From Sporothrix humicola (taxonomy: Eukaryota; Ascomycota; Sordariomycetes; Ophiostomatales; Ophiostomataceae), in assembly GCA_021396245.1 (NCBI GenBank), contig WNYE01000010.1, forward strand, positions 474,673 through 538,672: 64,000 nt of DNA, in the 5' to 3' direction. Positions 35,353 to 48,542 of the stretch are shown in pieces; the stretch's first letter is position 1, and each line of letters begins with the position of its first letter. The notes below the pieces were generated by a model. The model was not told the DNA's origin, made no database searches, and was given only the letters and a program-made list of their open reading frames with translations. Made by a program: the position numbers and the translations under genes.

Positions 35353-36575
35353 ATGGATATCCAACTGCCTCCAGAGTTTCCTCAGTCGGCCGTTGATCAG
35401 TTCGATCACTTGCGAGAACAGGGCCTTCTCTTTTACTTTCCCACCGACGGCGAGGTTGTCAAGGCCAATGGGTTCAATGTACGTCCTGACTTTCAGCATT
35501 TCCTCACAGAAACCTCTCTCTAACATCTCAGTTCGAATTCAAAATCTCGACGTCGATAGCCAAGAAGCCCATTCTCGCCGCCGATGCGCCCGAGCGCCGT
35601 GGCAAGGGCGGCCCCTTTGTCGACCCAGATCCGGCCTTTGTCGTGGCCCGGCCAGGCCCCGACCATGTCGTCGAGCTGAGCATGCACGCCATGCTGCGTC
35701 CGCATTATGTGCTGCACACGCGCCTTTTTGCGCCGCAGACTGACGATCTGGACCTCGGCGACTGGGCTGCCACCTGGGCCGTCATGGCGGCCATTCGAGA
35801 TCGCGCCCACGAGCCGCCCATGATGATTTATAATTGTGGTTACGAGGGCGGCGCGTCGCAGGGCCACAAGCACGTTCAGGTTTTTACAGAACCGAATCCG
35901 GGTTTTACCCTGTTTCCCGCCGAGGCACTCGCTCTGGCGGAAGCCAAGGCAGGAGCGAACGGTGTGTCAGAAAAGTCTGAAACGCGGTCACGAGAGGAGA
36001 ACAGCCCAATCGTTCAGCATCCGACCGTGCCCTTCCAACACTTTGTCCAGCGACTTTCCGGTCCCCTCACGCCCGAGTACATCCTGGCCGCCTACCAGCG
36101 TCTGCTGGCCCAGGTTCGCCGTGCCCACAAAGAGCATGTCGAGAAGAAGCTGGTCCATGCCACGAGCGATGCGCTCTCATCCATCAAGGCCGTCGCAAAC
36201 GGTGCAACACCCGGCCACAATGGCCACAGTGTCTCGAACGGCGTCAACGGCGTCAACGGAGCCAACGGCACCGGCACCAAGAGCCCCACCAGCTACAAGA
36301 CTCACAAAAAGACGCCCAGCGGCACGCCCGGCCATAACACGCCCGCTCTCGACGACATGCCGGCGTCGATGATTGCCAACAACGTCATCATGACGCCCGA
36401 GTGGATGTGCATGATCCCTCGCCGGCGCGGCGGCAAAGACGGAACAGGTGCGGGATCGCTGGGTATGCTCGGAATGCTGTGGCTGAAAAACACCAAGGAG
36501 CGTGCGCACTGGGAGGAACTCGGCATGACAGAACATCTTGTGTGGATGGGTGTGCCGCGAGACGATCTCAAGTAA
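35353..36575 (+). CDS. APA2: Diadenosine tetraphosphate (Ap4A) phosphorylase / ATP adenylyltransferase
   Basis: Apa1/Apa2 enzymes split Ap4A with phosphate into ATP and ADP and belong to the HIT-like superfamily. Two exons are inferred, 35353-35478 and 35532-36575. The 53-nt intron has donor GTACGT, branch CTAAC and acceptor CTCAG, and the product is 389 residues. The catalytic signature is GASQGHKHVQ, an HxHxQ motif at about 154-158. The C-terminal half has MTPEWMCMIPRR and LGMLGMLWLK, also typical of the fungal family. A Gly/Asn/Thr-rich insert (about 255-300) looks disordered and is longer than in yeast Apa1/2. The initiator ATG at 35353 leads directly into the conserved N-terminal helix. 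The gene is convergent with EMC1, 411 bp apart. Paralogue identity (Apa1 or Apa2) is nominal, since filamentous fungi often have one. Confidence 0.92.
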
Positions 36576-36986
36576 TGTCACGTGGTGGAATAGAAAGTAA
36601 GCGGGAAGGAGAGAAGGTGGGAACGAGAAGACGGAGAGGAAAGAGCAAGAAAGAGTATAGAGGTGGGGAAAAAACGACCGAGAAGCAGTGGCCTGAAGAC
36701 CTTACGATAACATGACCTTTGATTTCTACGCAATATTAGACAGGCAGACCATATCAAGACAAATTAGACTCATAAAGGAACATGCCTTTTTACAGACACT
36801 TTCTCATGCCTCGCTTAGGATCTTCTTACTTTCTTTTCACTTGTTTTTATTAGGGATGGCAAGGCAGTATGTATGGTCTAGTTCAGCCCAGCCTTTTTTA
36901 TATACATACAGACAAAAGAACAAAAAACAAACAATGCAAAACAATAATACAAAAATAAAACACACCAAAAAGGCCATTTTCAGCCT
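36576..36986. other. Convergent spacer, APA2 / EMC1 3' ends
   Basis: This is a 411-bp tail-to-tail interval. It is AT-rich near 36860-36980, where minus-strand EMC1 messages would not reach and APA2 messages would likely end. Nothing else is seen. Confidence 0.4.
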
Positions 36987-39900
36987 CTACAACAAAGCCT
37001 GCCACCGGAGGTTGACCTGCTTCTTCGTCACCATCGGCCGCAGCACGAACACGCCGACAGCCAGCGCTGCCACTGTTCCCAGCATCGACAGCTTGCCGAA
37101 GCCCTTGTCGAGCAGATCGAATGCCAGCGACGGCGATACCCGTGTCGCAAACACGTCCACCTTGCCGAATGCGAGCACGATGCTCGTCGACTCGACGTGC
37201 GTGGCCGACGTGATCGTCTGCTGGATGCCCAGAACATCACGCTCATGCGAAATGACCAGGCGAGGGTCGATCTCGAGCTGCGGCGCATACGGCACCAGGC
37301 CCTCCTCGGCTTCCTGAGGCGTCGCGGCGCGACCAACAGGGCGGCGGGGGTCGAGCACAGCGCCGACACGCGGGAAACCCACGATACCGTGGAGGCGTGG
37401 GACATAGGCCAAGACTTGGCGGACGGTAATGCCCTGGCGGGTCTGCGTGACGGCGAGGCTGGTAAGACGCGAGCCCACGACCCAGGTGGCGGACGTGACG
37501 GCCGGGAGCAGCAGCGGCTGGCCGGCCTCGGTGTCGGCCACAACGTCCAAAGGCTCAACGGCCGACACGTTCTGGGTGGCAGCACCGAGAACGCCGCGGT
37601 TGTTGGGCTCGGTTGACTCGTACAGGTCGCTGACGGCCAGATGGTAGCCCTTGATGGTCTGGACGGCATCGCCGGCACCGACAGACACGCTGTAGTCGGC
37701 GAAGAAGGTGCAGAGGAACGTGTTCTCAAACAGGAGGCACTCGACGGGCTTGGAACCATCGACACCGTCGTAGGAGGCCGATGACAGCACCTGGCCCGAC
37801 ACGGTGTCGAGCAAGAAAGTCATGAGCACACCCGTCTCGTCGGAAATCGCGGCGACAACCGCCAGGTTCGGGTTCAGGTATTTATAGAGAACAGTACGGT
37901 CCCCAAGAACGCGACCGATTGACGCCACAGGATCGTGAGCCGGGCGTGTGGCCACATCGACAATGCGGAACTGCGGTGGCGGCGCAAACGTCCAGGTGGT
38001 CTCCTGCACGCAAGCATCGGCGAACACAACAAAACGCACACCACGGATACCGGGAGACGAAGACGAGTGGTCACGAACAACAATGGACTCGATCGGGCAC
38101 TTATCCACGGGGATGGCAGGGATCGCGCCGTCTTCAGGAATGGCCAGGAGCCAGGGGCCGGATGCGCTGTTGACAAGTACGGCGTTTGCAAGAGCGCCGC
38201 TGACGTTGTCGTTGATAGTGGAGGCTGTGACCTCGCCCGTCTCGATCTTGACGACAACGGACTCGCCAGCATTCGCACCGACAACCGTGGCCACGCCGCT
38301 GGCCTCGTCAACATGGATCTTCTGGACGTGCCAGGGAGCCGAGGTTGTGTCGACGGCCTTTGTGGTCCACTGAACAGTACCGGGGCTGGCCGCGTCAATA
38401 CCGTAGAGGCGACCACGGCGAGTGGCCAGGATAGCCAGCTTGTGGAATCCAAAGGCATCGGCAACGGGGGTCGTATCGTCAGAACTGGCGCTGCCACCGA
38501 CAATGCTGCGAAGCAGCTTGCTGGGAACCGACTGCAGATACGCCGGCAGGTGCTCGAGATCGTTAAAGTGGCGCTGGACACGGTGGATGTACGCGGCTAG
38601 CGGGCTCTGGGCCTCCTCTTCTTCGAGAGCACGCACAAGCTGCTCAGATTCGGGGCGGTCAACCAGAGCAGCAGATACAGCTCCCGTCAGGCCCTCAGGA
38701 CGCGACCACGCGCGCTGGCCGTTGTTGCGGATGAGAACCCACTCCTCGTCGGCAGTGAGCACGGCAGCCCGGACAGCATAGGTGCTTTCGCCCTTACCGC
38801 TGTCACGAACCACGACCTCGGCCGAAGCGACACCCGATGCGTGCAGAGGAACAGGCTGGGCAACGGGCCAGCGGCCCAGGATGCCGTGTGAGGCGGAGTT
38901 GACGAGAACGATCTCGTCATCGGAAACGCGGGTATAGTATACAGACTCGGTATTGGCGCCAGCAGCCGTCACGGCAAAGGCACCGGCACCAGGCTGCTGG
39001 GGCAGGTCGTATGTCTTTTGCACGGAGCCCTTCTTTGCGTCGACATGGTAGACTTGGCCACGGTGGGCGTCAGAAGTGCGCGTGTGCACAAGGAACGATG
39101 AAGAAGTTGATGTCGACTGGCTGCGCAGGGCGTGGACAAGCACGCTCCCAGTGCCCTCGGGCAGAGCAAACTCGTGCTTCTGCTTGGTGCCGAGCACGCT
39201 GACCTTGATCTTTGTGCGGCCGCTGTCGGTCCACGCCACGATGCCGCCGCCGACAAAGAGGACGTCGGAGACTGCGTGGATGTCGCTAGCAAGGCTGTGC
39301 TCCTCGACGCGATGGCCGGACTGCGCGTCCACAGACAGAACCTTGAGACCAGCCGAGCCAGGGGCGATGCTGACGGCAAAGACCTTGTCGCCGGCCGTGG
39401 CAATCTTGAGAGAAGACGGCGCGCCCGTGTGAGCCTCGCGGTGCTCCCACACGACATGGCCGTTGTTTCCGGCAAGACGGCGCAGGACAACGTGGCCCTC
39501 CTCGAGGAACAGTGCCAGCACGTCTCTGCGCGCGGCCGCAGCTGCGTTTGCATCCGCCTTCTTCTCGGTCGCAGATGCAGCCGCCGCCACTGCAACATCC
39601 GCAACCTGGCCCGCAAAATCTGCCCACCACACGCTGCGGCCCGACACGGCGTTCCACGCGTGCACCGAGTGGCCCAGGCCGGCAGCCAGCCAGCCCTCAC
39701 CCTCGACGGCCTCGACGTGGCCCTGCTTCGGTGTTTTGTCGCTGGTGATGTCGTTATCGTCGTCGTCCAAAAGTTGGCGCCAGACAAGCGCGCCGCTGCT
39801 GGGGTTGACGGCGCCCAAAACGCCGACGTCGCTTAGTGTGTAGAGCAGGCTCGCCTTGTCGTCGCGGCGCGGCCGGTGGAAGAAGGTGGCGTCGCGCAGG

Positions 39901-40025
39901 GGCAGGCCGACGAGCTGGTGATGGAAATCGATGTCGCCAACCTGGTCTTTGTAGACGACGGCATCGACAGCGGCGGGCGCAGCAGCGGCCAGCACCAGGA
40001 GTGCCAGCGCGCGGAAGGAGCGCAT
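36987..40025 (-). CDS. EMC1: ER membrane protein complex subunit 1
   Basis: Emc1 is the largest subunit of the EMC insertase, with a big lumenal beta-propeller and one membrane helix; the complex inserts tail-anchored and multipass membrane proteins. This is a single exon of 1012 residues, close to human EMC1 (about 990) and longer than the yeast protein. Residues 1-22 form a hydrophobic signal peptide. PQQ-like propeller repeats begin with VYKDQVGDIDFHHQLVGLP, followed by LYTLSDVGVLGAVNPSSGALVWRQ. The C-terminal family domain (DUF1620) covers about the last 200 residues, with VLAYVPRLHGIVGFPRVGAV and SHERDVLGIQQTITSATHVEST-type sequence. A single membrane helix lies at about 985-1003, followed by a short KKQVNLRWQALL tail. 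The ATG at 40025 opens the signal peptide. Confidence 0.94.
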   Translation of the reverse strand: MRSFRALALLVLAAAAPAAVDAVVYKDQVGDIDFHHQLVGLPLRDATFFHRPRRDDKASLLYTLSDVGVLGAVNPSSGALVWRQLLDDDDNDITSDKTPKQGHVEAVEGEGWLAAGLGHSVHAWNAVSGRSVWWADFAGQVADVAVAAAASATEKKADANAAAAARRDVLALFLEEGHVVLRRLAGNNGHVVWEHREAHTGAPSSLKIATAGDKVFAVSIAPGSAGLKVLSVDAQSGHRVEEHSLASDIHAVSDVLFVGGGIVAWTDSGRTKIKVSVLGTKQKHEFALPEGTGSVLVHALRSQSTSTSSSFLVHTRTSDAHRGQVYHVDAKKGSVQKTYDLPQQPGAGAFAVTAAGANTESVYYTRVSDDEIVLVNSASHGILGRWPVAQPVPLHASGVASAEVVVRDSGKGESTYAVRAAVLTADEEWVLIRNNGQRAWSRPEGLTGAVSAALVDRPESEQLVRALEEEEAQSPLAAYIHRVQRHFNDLEHLPAYLQSVPSKLLRSIVGGSASSDDTTPVADAFGFHKLAILATRRGRLYGIDAASPGTVQWTTKAVDTTSAPWHVQKIHVDEASGVATVVGANAGESVVVKIETGEVTASTINDNVSGALANAVLVNSASGPWLLAIPEDGAIPAIPVDKCPIESIVVRDHSSSSPGIRGVRFVVFADACVQETTWTFAPPPQFRIVDVATRPAHDPVASIGRVLGDRTVLYKYLNPNLAVVAAISDETGVLMTFLLDTVSGQVLSSASYDGVDGSKPVECLLFENTFLCTFFADYSVSVGAGDAVQTIKGYHLAVSDLYESTEPNNRGVLGAATQNVSAVEPLDVVADTEAGQPLLLPAVTSATWVVGSRLTSLAVTQTRQGITVRQVLAYVPRLHGIVGFPRVGAVLDPRRPVGRAATPQEAEEGLVPYAPQLEIDPRLVISHERDVLGIQQTITSATHVESTSIVLAFGKVDVFATRVSPSLAFDLLDKGFGKLSMLGTVAALAVGVFVLRPMVTKKQVNLRWQALL

Positions 40026-43000
40026 TGTCGCGGTGGAGAGGGGTGTTCGATGAGAGGGAATCGATGGGGATGCTAAGCGATCTCGATAGGGGGCGATGTC
40101 GTCTTGTTCTCGATTATTCCATCCTCAGCAAATGGAGAAGAGATGGAAAAGGGGCCAGACGAGCCGGCGAATGAAGGGTTTGTCGTCGACGACCCGAATG
40201 GTTGTGGTGGCCAAAAGAGAGGCGTATAGAATTCAAGAGACGCTGACAATGTCTCGGATGGTTGGCCGTCTTCAATGTCGTCGAGACGTCGGGTTGTAGA
40301 TCGTGAACGTGGATTGAGATAGATGGACGTGGCGCTTTTGCGTCCGTGACGCTATTATGGAGTTTGGAGCACGAAACCCCCTGTTTTCCAAATGGGCCAA
40401 TCCCAAGCTCACAAGCTAGCTTCCCAAATCGGTAGTATTGTGGGGCCTTTCTCGAATGCTTAAAGGGAAGCCACAGCCGTGCTTCAACTGCACACGCACT
40501 TTCTTCTTTTATTTCCCTTCCTTCCGTCTGCCTTTGTCTTTCCTCTTTTTGGGTTTTTTTTTCTACCGCAAAGAAGCCATTCCATGAACACCATGTTGGC
40601 TCTTTCCTGTAATGTATTCGTTCCTATTCCAGCCATTATAATCACATGCCCTTTTTCAACCGCTGGCTGTCGCCGTTTCGAATTTTGTCCCCTCTCACCT
40701 TTCTTATCATATCCCTACATCCGTCTGGCCTCATATTACGAGTTCTTGGTGACCGTTTTCTAGTTTCGCTTACCGAATTTTTGTCGACTTTCTCGAGAAT
40801 ATACCATGCTGCCTCGTGTCGGATTTCCCCGCTTTGTCCTTGAACAAGGCGTCAAGACAGGGCGCCGGTGTTACGCAAGGAAGAAATGAAGGCATCTGAA
40901 TCATTTTGAAAGCATTTATGTGCTACGTAACCCACAGTTTTATGGAATGCATCCTCGGGAACCGGCATTCACTACACTGAGCCTGCGGTTGCAGCCGGCT
41001 TGGGAGAGTCGAGCAAGTGCTCAACAAGGCCTTGAACTTTAGGCAATGGGGATCAGGTGCACAATGCGAGTGTGTTTTCTACGCTGGACTCTAGTTCGTT
41101 GATTCCTGGCTCGGCGAACACAAGAAGATCATCAAAGATGTGCATAGCAAGGCTGTGTTACTCACTCGGAGGACTGCATCAGTATGCAGACCAAGGCGTC
41201 GAGAATAATATAAGACAAGGCGGCAGAAATGAACACTGCAGCAGAAATCGCCTATCAGGAATGGTGCACGATGCACAACAAAAGGCGTCGGGTCCGAAGG
41301 CCACGTTATGACAAGGCTGGCGTGGGATTCTGTCTTTGGCTTCCAGCCTTGGGCTCTCATGTCGAGCAAACTCAACGTCGAACGTTAAACATGGGCAAGG
41401 TTCGAGCCGAGTCTCGGCACTTTATGTCGTTCTTCTATGTCTGTTGCCTTCATGTCGTTCTCTTTGCGACGGATAGATCGGTGGACAGTTGCAAAGCTTG
41501 GTGTCGCTTTGCTCATTTTGATGTATTGGAATACCTCTTGTACGAAGTTCAATAACCGAGGCAAAAGAAAATCTGTTTTCAAGAATCGACATGTCTGTTG
41601 TGGCAGTAGTAACATACCACACGTATTACTCTGTCTAAACAATTGGTCCTAATGATAGCAAGACCGTTTCGACCGTTTTGATGGCTTGCTCGTGACTGTA
41701 CATATGATGAAATCTTCACATATCGGGAAGCCAGTGGTCCAGAACTCACAGGCCAGGTAATTCTACCATGATTATTTTGCGTCTCCACCCCCCCTCACTC
41801 GTTTCTTTTGTAATAAGCCAAGCTGTCGGTTGTTCATCGCCAAAGATATAAATAATTTGCTTCACGTACATAGTAAGAATATAAAACTCTTTCACTTATG
41901 TAAGGTGATAAATGAAACAACACGACATAGACTCTTGTTTCCTTCACAACGAATGCGCTGTCTTTGATGTTGTAATAAACGAAAATTCTAAAAGGGAATC
42001 AGTAGTTGAGTATAACTTTGTTTTATCGTACATCTGTACTTGGGATCCAAATTCCTGAGCAGGCCTTTCCTCATACTGAATCGCACCTTCCATTCAGGGC
42101 ACGGAGCTTGCTCTTTCCTCTTGACATTTCCTCTTGCTCTTTCCTTTTGAGATATTCACCTCTTATCGTTCCTTCTTTCCTGCGCGCTTTCCTCCTTCCC
42201 TCTTTAGACGGATCGTGCCTTCCCTGTATGTTGCCACGCTCTTTCTTAAAGTGATTATACTACTCATCACCACTTCTTTCCCTCGCCATCTTATTTGTCC
42301 TTTCTGCAACCTGTAGAGATCATGGCATCAGAGACATTCCTTCCTCTATATTTGAACAAGAAAGAGCCACTCAGCCACAGTGGCATGATGTGTTTCCTTA
42401 AAGCCCAAGAATTGAAAAGGCGACGGTCTTTCCTTCATCATCTGCCATGATTCTCAGCGGCTGCCGTTTCCCACTGGGTCCCGTCTGGTCTTTCTTTCCC
42501 TATTTTGTGCCTCTTCTCGATCGCTACTTTCGGAAGTGAATTTCAAGTCCCCCAAGACTATGAACGCTCTTTCCAAAAATTGCATTGCAAGCTCGCACCT
42601 GGTCAATGCCCCCCGAGTTCTCCTAAAATAAACAAACATTGCATCCCAGGAGGGAACGCGCATCCGTGGAGGTTGCTGTGATGGTAAACAAGGAGAGAAG
42701 ACGATAATAAATACCCAAATCTCTCTTCCCTCGCCCCCCTCTGTCTTTTTCTTCTTCTTCTTATCTATCTTTATCTATCTATTCACATGGCTCGAACCAA
42801 CACATGTGAATACCCAAGCAAAATGCACTGCTCCAACGCTTTATGTGCTAGATCAACTTCCAGCTGGCTACCACGGACTCAGCACTTCGGTGCTCGAGAT
42901 TGGCTGCTTTCGGGCGCTCTATAGCCCTTCTGTTTTTCTTGGTAGCGGCACATTACAAGACCCCTTGTAGATTCAATTCTCAGATACAGCCACAATTGTT

Positions 43001-43096
43001 ACGATACTGGGGGGCTCTCCTGTTCTTGACGGGCACGAATTTGACGGAACAACTATGGATCCCTCCACGGTTGGCGCAGGGTTATCAACTTGGCAG

Positions 43097-43220
43097 CTTC
43101 TGGGGGATCACTAGGGAACAACTCGCCAGAATCCGGGGGATCGTCAGCATCCGGGGGATCGTTGGAATCTGGGGGATCAAATTGTCAGCATATGGGGGGT
43201 TGATGGACTGGGGGATGACG
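43097..43220 (+). repeat. Imperfect GGGGGATC minisatellite
   Basis: Six phased G-runs occur, mostly as TCxGGGGGATC, with about 17-32 bp spacing. Two adjacent units TCCGGGGGATCGT are nearly identical in length (17 bp). The later units decay. C-runs of similar form (CCCCCAG) occur about 0.8 kb downstream at 43933-44005, as an inverted echo. Confidence 0.6.
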
Positions 43221-46200
43221 ACCTGTCATAAAACAATGGCATCTGACGGAACAATGGTTTAGGGGCGGTTGGGAGGCGAACCATTGCGGGCCGGGGCTTT
43301 TTTTTTCTAACTGTAAGTTTTCACTTTCTTGCTGTTCTTTTCGAACTTCCAACTTCAACATCAACTTGGCCGGCTATTCAGCTAACTTACTCCCACTCGA
43401 CGACGATACCGAATTGACGGCCGGATTTGGGCCGGCAAGTCCATCATCTCCCCGTCAGAAAATGTTATGTCAATGATGATCGAATGGTCCCGGCTCATCA
43501 ATGTAAGTTCCCCCGGTTCCCCACGATCTGCTGTCATGCTTTGATCCCTGTTTTCTTCTATTGTTTGCCCACAAGCTGGCTGAAATGCCCGACATTTCTG
43601 TCCATGCTCTACCATGCATGAGTAGGATATTCATCCGGCACGACGACCGATCAAGCCTACCTCCCCCCGACCGAGTTCCATGCCCACAGGGTCTCAACGC
43701 AGGACCAGCGACTGTTCTCCATAGCACCGAAGTCTTCAAGATCCCCCCGGTGTATACAAACGAAGGCCGAAGGAGGCGGAAATACTCCGTGCTTCTTTGT
43801 GGAAAGTCACGGAGCAAACTGCACGAGCTGGGGATGTGGCAAGGTTTGTTTGGGTCAGTTTGATGGGTTTGAAAAACAGAAAAAAAAAGAAGAGCCGCCA
43901 TAGAGTTGTCACGTCCAGATGTCGCATCCTTTGTGGAAGAAATGCCTTTGAGCCCCCAGGATGCCGTCAAGATGTCCCCCAGATGTAGTCTACCCCCCAG
44001 TTGTATTCAATCCTCCAGATAGGAACAGGAACGAGAATCGATATAACGCGGCGTTTGGCCATTCTGATGAGAAGAGGGATAAAACCCTATAGCCCAACAA
44101 AAATGCAGGATGCCCACAGTTAGAATCCAGCAGGTAGATGAAAGTTAGAGAAAAAAAGAAGAAGAAAATGGATTGCGAAAAACCAGCATATGATGGGTGA
44201 AATAAGAAGAGGAGAGAATGACAGGACAGAGTTTTCTGAGAGTAGGGGGATATGGCCTAATTTATACGCGCCTACTTGTTCAGTGGCACACTTGGCTTAG
44301 ATGGATGAATAAGAAGCATGGGCAGCCATTTATGTACACTATGTTATATCTACGATGATTTGTAATTTTTAGAGGCCGTCGTGGGCTATTGAGAGCACTA
44401 ATATTGCCACCGTCATGGTCAGAAGACGGTGTACAAGTGCCACTGAGGAAGAACAGCGGGGTGGCGAACTGAGCTTGAGAGAAACCAGGGTGATATATGA
44501 CGATAATATCAGCAACAATGCAAAGCAGTGCTTCCCAAGGAGAGAAAAAACAGACGTATCACCTACAAGCAACACACCTTGTATGAAAACATATCCAGCA
44601 GTGAGATTCATACATGAGATCGACACAAAGTCATCCTGGACAGCAAAGGGAGCATCCGCTTACATGCGTCTTGGCACAACTTAAAAGCGGCCGCTAGTTA
44701 AGCCATGGGATGAACCAGTCGATTAATCTAACTTTAAATCACAGATCCAGCCTTTCGGCACTGTCTACTTTAACTTACTTGCCCGTGATCTATGATCTAT
44801 GATACGCAGCTAAACAAGGTAGTCTACAAAAGAAAATGAAGAAAATAATACTGGTTGAGTTTATCATGAAGAACTCATGAGGAGACACAAATTTTGAGTG
44901 CCCAAGGGTGCCACCATGCATTAGAATCTGCTTCTTGTGAACCTATCCTTTTTAAACAAGGGTCCGGTGTGCATCCATTTCGGTGAACTCTTCAGTTTAT
45001 CCAAATATGTTAAAGGCGACATAAGATATGACAAGGCCTGGTTAGGCTACCCAAGTGCCTCTAGTTCAAGGCGATGTCTACTTTTAGGTATTTTATGCCC
45101 CGTCCGGGCACATGGAAGAAGCCATTCTCGCCCTCCCCAATATTCAGGTGTTTATTTGTCTGATGCTTTCTGTCGTTTAAATTGTACTCGTTTGGCGAGG
45201 CATGATTGCTACCGAATGGTGGAAAATAAGGCGTCAGGTCAAAAAATGCGCATGTCTCGTAGCTGTTATTTGCGGGGTGTGAGATGACGAGCCTATCATG
45301 TGCTATTTCTCAAAGGTGCACATTTGGCGAACCTTTACGTTGCCGGCCAACCTCATCTCGCTGCCCCAGCCCCCCCTTTGCTTTATTATCAAATTTCTTT
45401 CCCTGATGATTTCAACTCAGACAGACATACTCGGCCCGTACTGTTCCGCCAACAGCCGGCTTCCGGTCGGCAACTCAAGATCTAACTCCTAGGACAATCA
45501 ACATTAAATATTCCATCCTTGTATGCATCTTTATTTTTCACTTCTCCACGTCAAGATAAATATAAACTGTCGTGGGGCGAGAAGTCACATTTCTCGCAGT
45601 GAAGTGCAGTGCACTTGGTTCAGGTTGAGCTTTTTTTTTCGGCAGCTGCATGAAATCCCTGTTCGAGGTAGTGCAAAATGACCCATACACAAAGATGAAG
45701 TAAAGGTCTAAACGAGGTTGGGGAAGACGGGGCAAGAACCTTATTTATGGCTGTTGGGCATGGGCAAAAGTGCAGATTTTTCTTTTGGTCAAATAACAGT
45801 TTGTGTACCCAATGAGCCAACGTGACTTGGTTTGCAGCACACTCAAGATTGGCCATTTGTTATCATGAAGTTTACTGTCGTAATATGTATGGCGACGGTG
45901 AGGTGGCCAATGACTGGTGTCTGGGTGTTACATTGGCTGTCGACTTTCTGCACGCCTTCGCCTTGGGGCTCATTTTTGTCAAGGGGTCCAATGATGGGTG
46001 TCCTCCACCTGCATGGATTGCCGCAGTACGGAGTAGAGTGACAACGATATGCAACGTAGCGCCAGGCTTGGTTGGCAGCACCAATGTGCAAATTCGCCAA
46101 AAGCATGCTGTCTTCCGCACCTACATCATGTCGACTTTGGCCGCCTTAAACCGACTGCCTTGGTCTTTGTTAAATCATTGCATAGCACGGCTTCTTTCCC

Positions 46201-48532
46201 TTGTCGGAGCAAATAGCAAGTTATGCAGCAAGATGTTTCCTGAGTGTGTATCAAGATGGTAAGCAATTTTTTAGATCCCGCTCTATGTCAACAAAGCCGC
46301 ATCTAAAACCAGGATTAACCCCAGCCACGTGGTAGAACTGACGGTTTGATCTGGCATATGGCATCGATGGGGGGAAACAAAATGTTTTGACAAGGCTGCT
46401 TCGATCAACGGATCCTCAAACGTGGCCCGCTTACAAGGCTGCACGCCTTTTGATAATAGCTGAGAAAACTATCCTGCATGTTCTAAATCAAGAAATAAGC
46501 AATTAAGTGATGTATGTAGCCTTACATCGTACTCTTTGACGAAAATAAAGAGTCGCTGGCAAGGCCTGTGACTGTTGGCTTTGATTGGTCAACGAATTTC
46601 TGCAGTTCCGGTGCGGAGCTCATCGTTGACATGCAGCGGCATCCCTTATGGGCGGGTGCGATATGTGCTCAAATAATTGTCGTACTGTGTAAAAGAACAT
46701 TTGAAGTCACCTAACGATGTACAGTAATAGCAATTTGATCCAGCCACAGGGTGGGGAAACAATATGCATTTTTTATCCAAGGAAACAAAATGACAATAGG
46801 GAGAACAGAAAAGGCACCGACTCGACAGACAAATCGGAAAAGAAAAAATAGGCGACTGGAATTAAACAAAAGAAAAGGAACATCAAAGGGAGAGGCGCAA
46901 AGGGCGGTCTGATAAAGCAGAGGCACTGGGTCGACGCCTGTTTCAAATTTCATTTCGTTTACCTTTGTTGACGCAGCCGCCTTGATCCCCCTCCCTTACA
47001 GGGCGTGCTGCAACCTGGGGTCCAAGCACGGAAGAAGGAGAATGCGGGAAGGGAAATTGAAGGCCGGCAATTTGGAATCTGAAGTGCATGTTTTGAAAAC
47101 TGTATACCATTATATTTCCTTCGCCCTGGAAGAATTACTATATTTTCAAGATGTCCAGCTTGTGGCGGCCCTGTGCACTGTGTCAAAATAGGGGTAAGCG
47201 AGTAGATAGTAAACAAACTGTCAACCGTACTTCCGACCCATATTACACGACGGGAGTTGATACGGGGTAGCAAGCACAGAAGTTGCTAGCTGATGTATGT
47301 AGAAGTAGACATTTTTGTATTTAACTATCAGAAATAGCTGACACGCCTTCTAATTGTCGGGGTCACAGCTGAGAGGATGACCTCTGGCATCATCCAGTCA
47401 CCATGATCAGAGCAGTTAAATTTCACAGCAATTGAGACCTTTAAAGCTGTACGATGGCTTTGATCCATGGATCCCTTATTTATTTCTTATCTGTATTCTT
47501 ATTTTCCAACTGTAGATTGACGCAAGGAGCACGATCCATCCACGTAGCACAGAGTCTCTTTCAAACATCTGTTAATTGCGCACTTTGCCATATTGGACTG
47601 CAAAAAGATTGGTTCTTATTTTTATACTACATCACAGAATATATCTGGATACGTAAAGATAGCTGTTGGATATGTGAGATCTGAGTGTTCAAGATTTCTG
47701 GTAAGCTCCTTCTTCGTCATATCATTCATTCCTTCCCTCAGAATCTTGGGAAAATCCAAATGGCAACCTATTTCAGAGAACATAATTGTCAGGTATTACT
47801 CTGCAACAAAATCTTTGAAGCTAATAAAATTGACACTCACCCCAAAGGGAAGGCAAAAGAGAGACAAACAAACCCCCTACTACTGTAGCTCCTCCGGGAT
47901 AGATAAATACGAAACAAAAAAAAGAAATAAGAAAGTACTGATTAATACTTAAGGATGCGGAATGGGATGACAATGATGAAATTCATCTGACAATCCAATT
48001 GGCATCTATAAAACAGTGTACGAATAAGTAACGATGACTTGGTATATGTTACCTTGTCAGGTGTGTTCATGGATTTTTTTTTCTATTTATTTACTAGTCT
48101 ACAAGCTGTCATATATCACTCCTGCCTAACTACACTCCTGCCCGACTAAACTCCAAGTTCTCATTCTCACACGTGTCGAGACGCCTCATTAGGGTTTTTT
48201 AAACTACAGCCTTGCACCTTAGACTCAGTGTGTTAATATGACTACTCATTTAGCTTTCGATTATGTGATTAGTCCATCACTGAATAGCTTCGTGTACAGC
48301 CGTTTCTGGGACTGCCTCGACAAATGGGAGTTTTTCTCTGTAACATAGACATCACGCTTACCAATGAGCATCATGCACTATACCGGGCTACAAAGAGGAG
48401 CTCGTTGGGTGCTTGCGGGTCACTTATATATTTGGGCATCAATGAATATGCATATCCTCTCTTCTTCCATTTTCAAATTATAGCTTCAATTTAAGCCGTC
48501 AGATATCCACATATTTCATGTCACAGTTTTTG

Positions 48533-48542
48533 ACACACACAC

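Noticed and set aside
45822..46262. 146-codon open frame in the 10 kb spacer
   Set aside because: It begins at GTG, and no motif, membrane pattern or homology is recognised.
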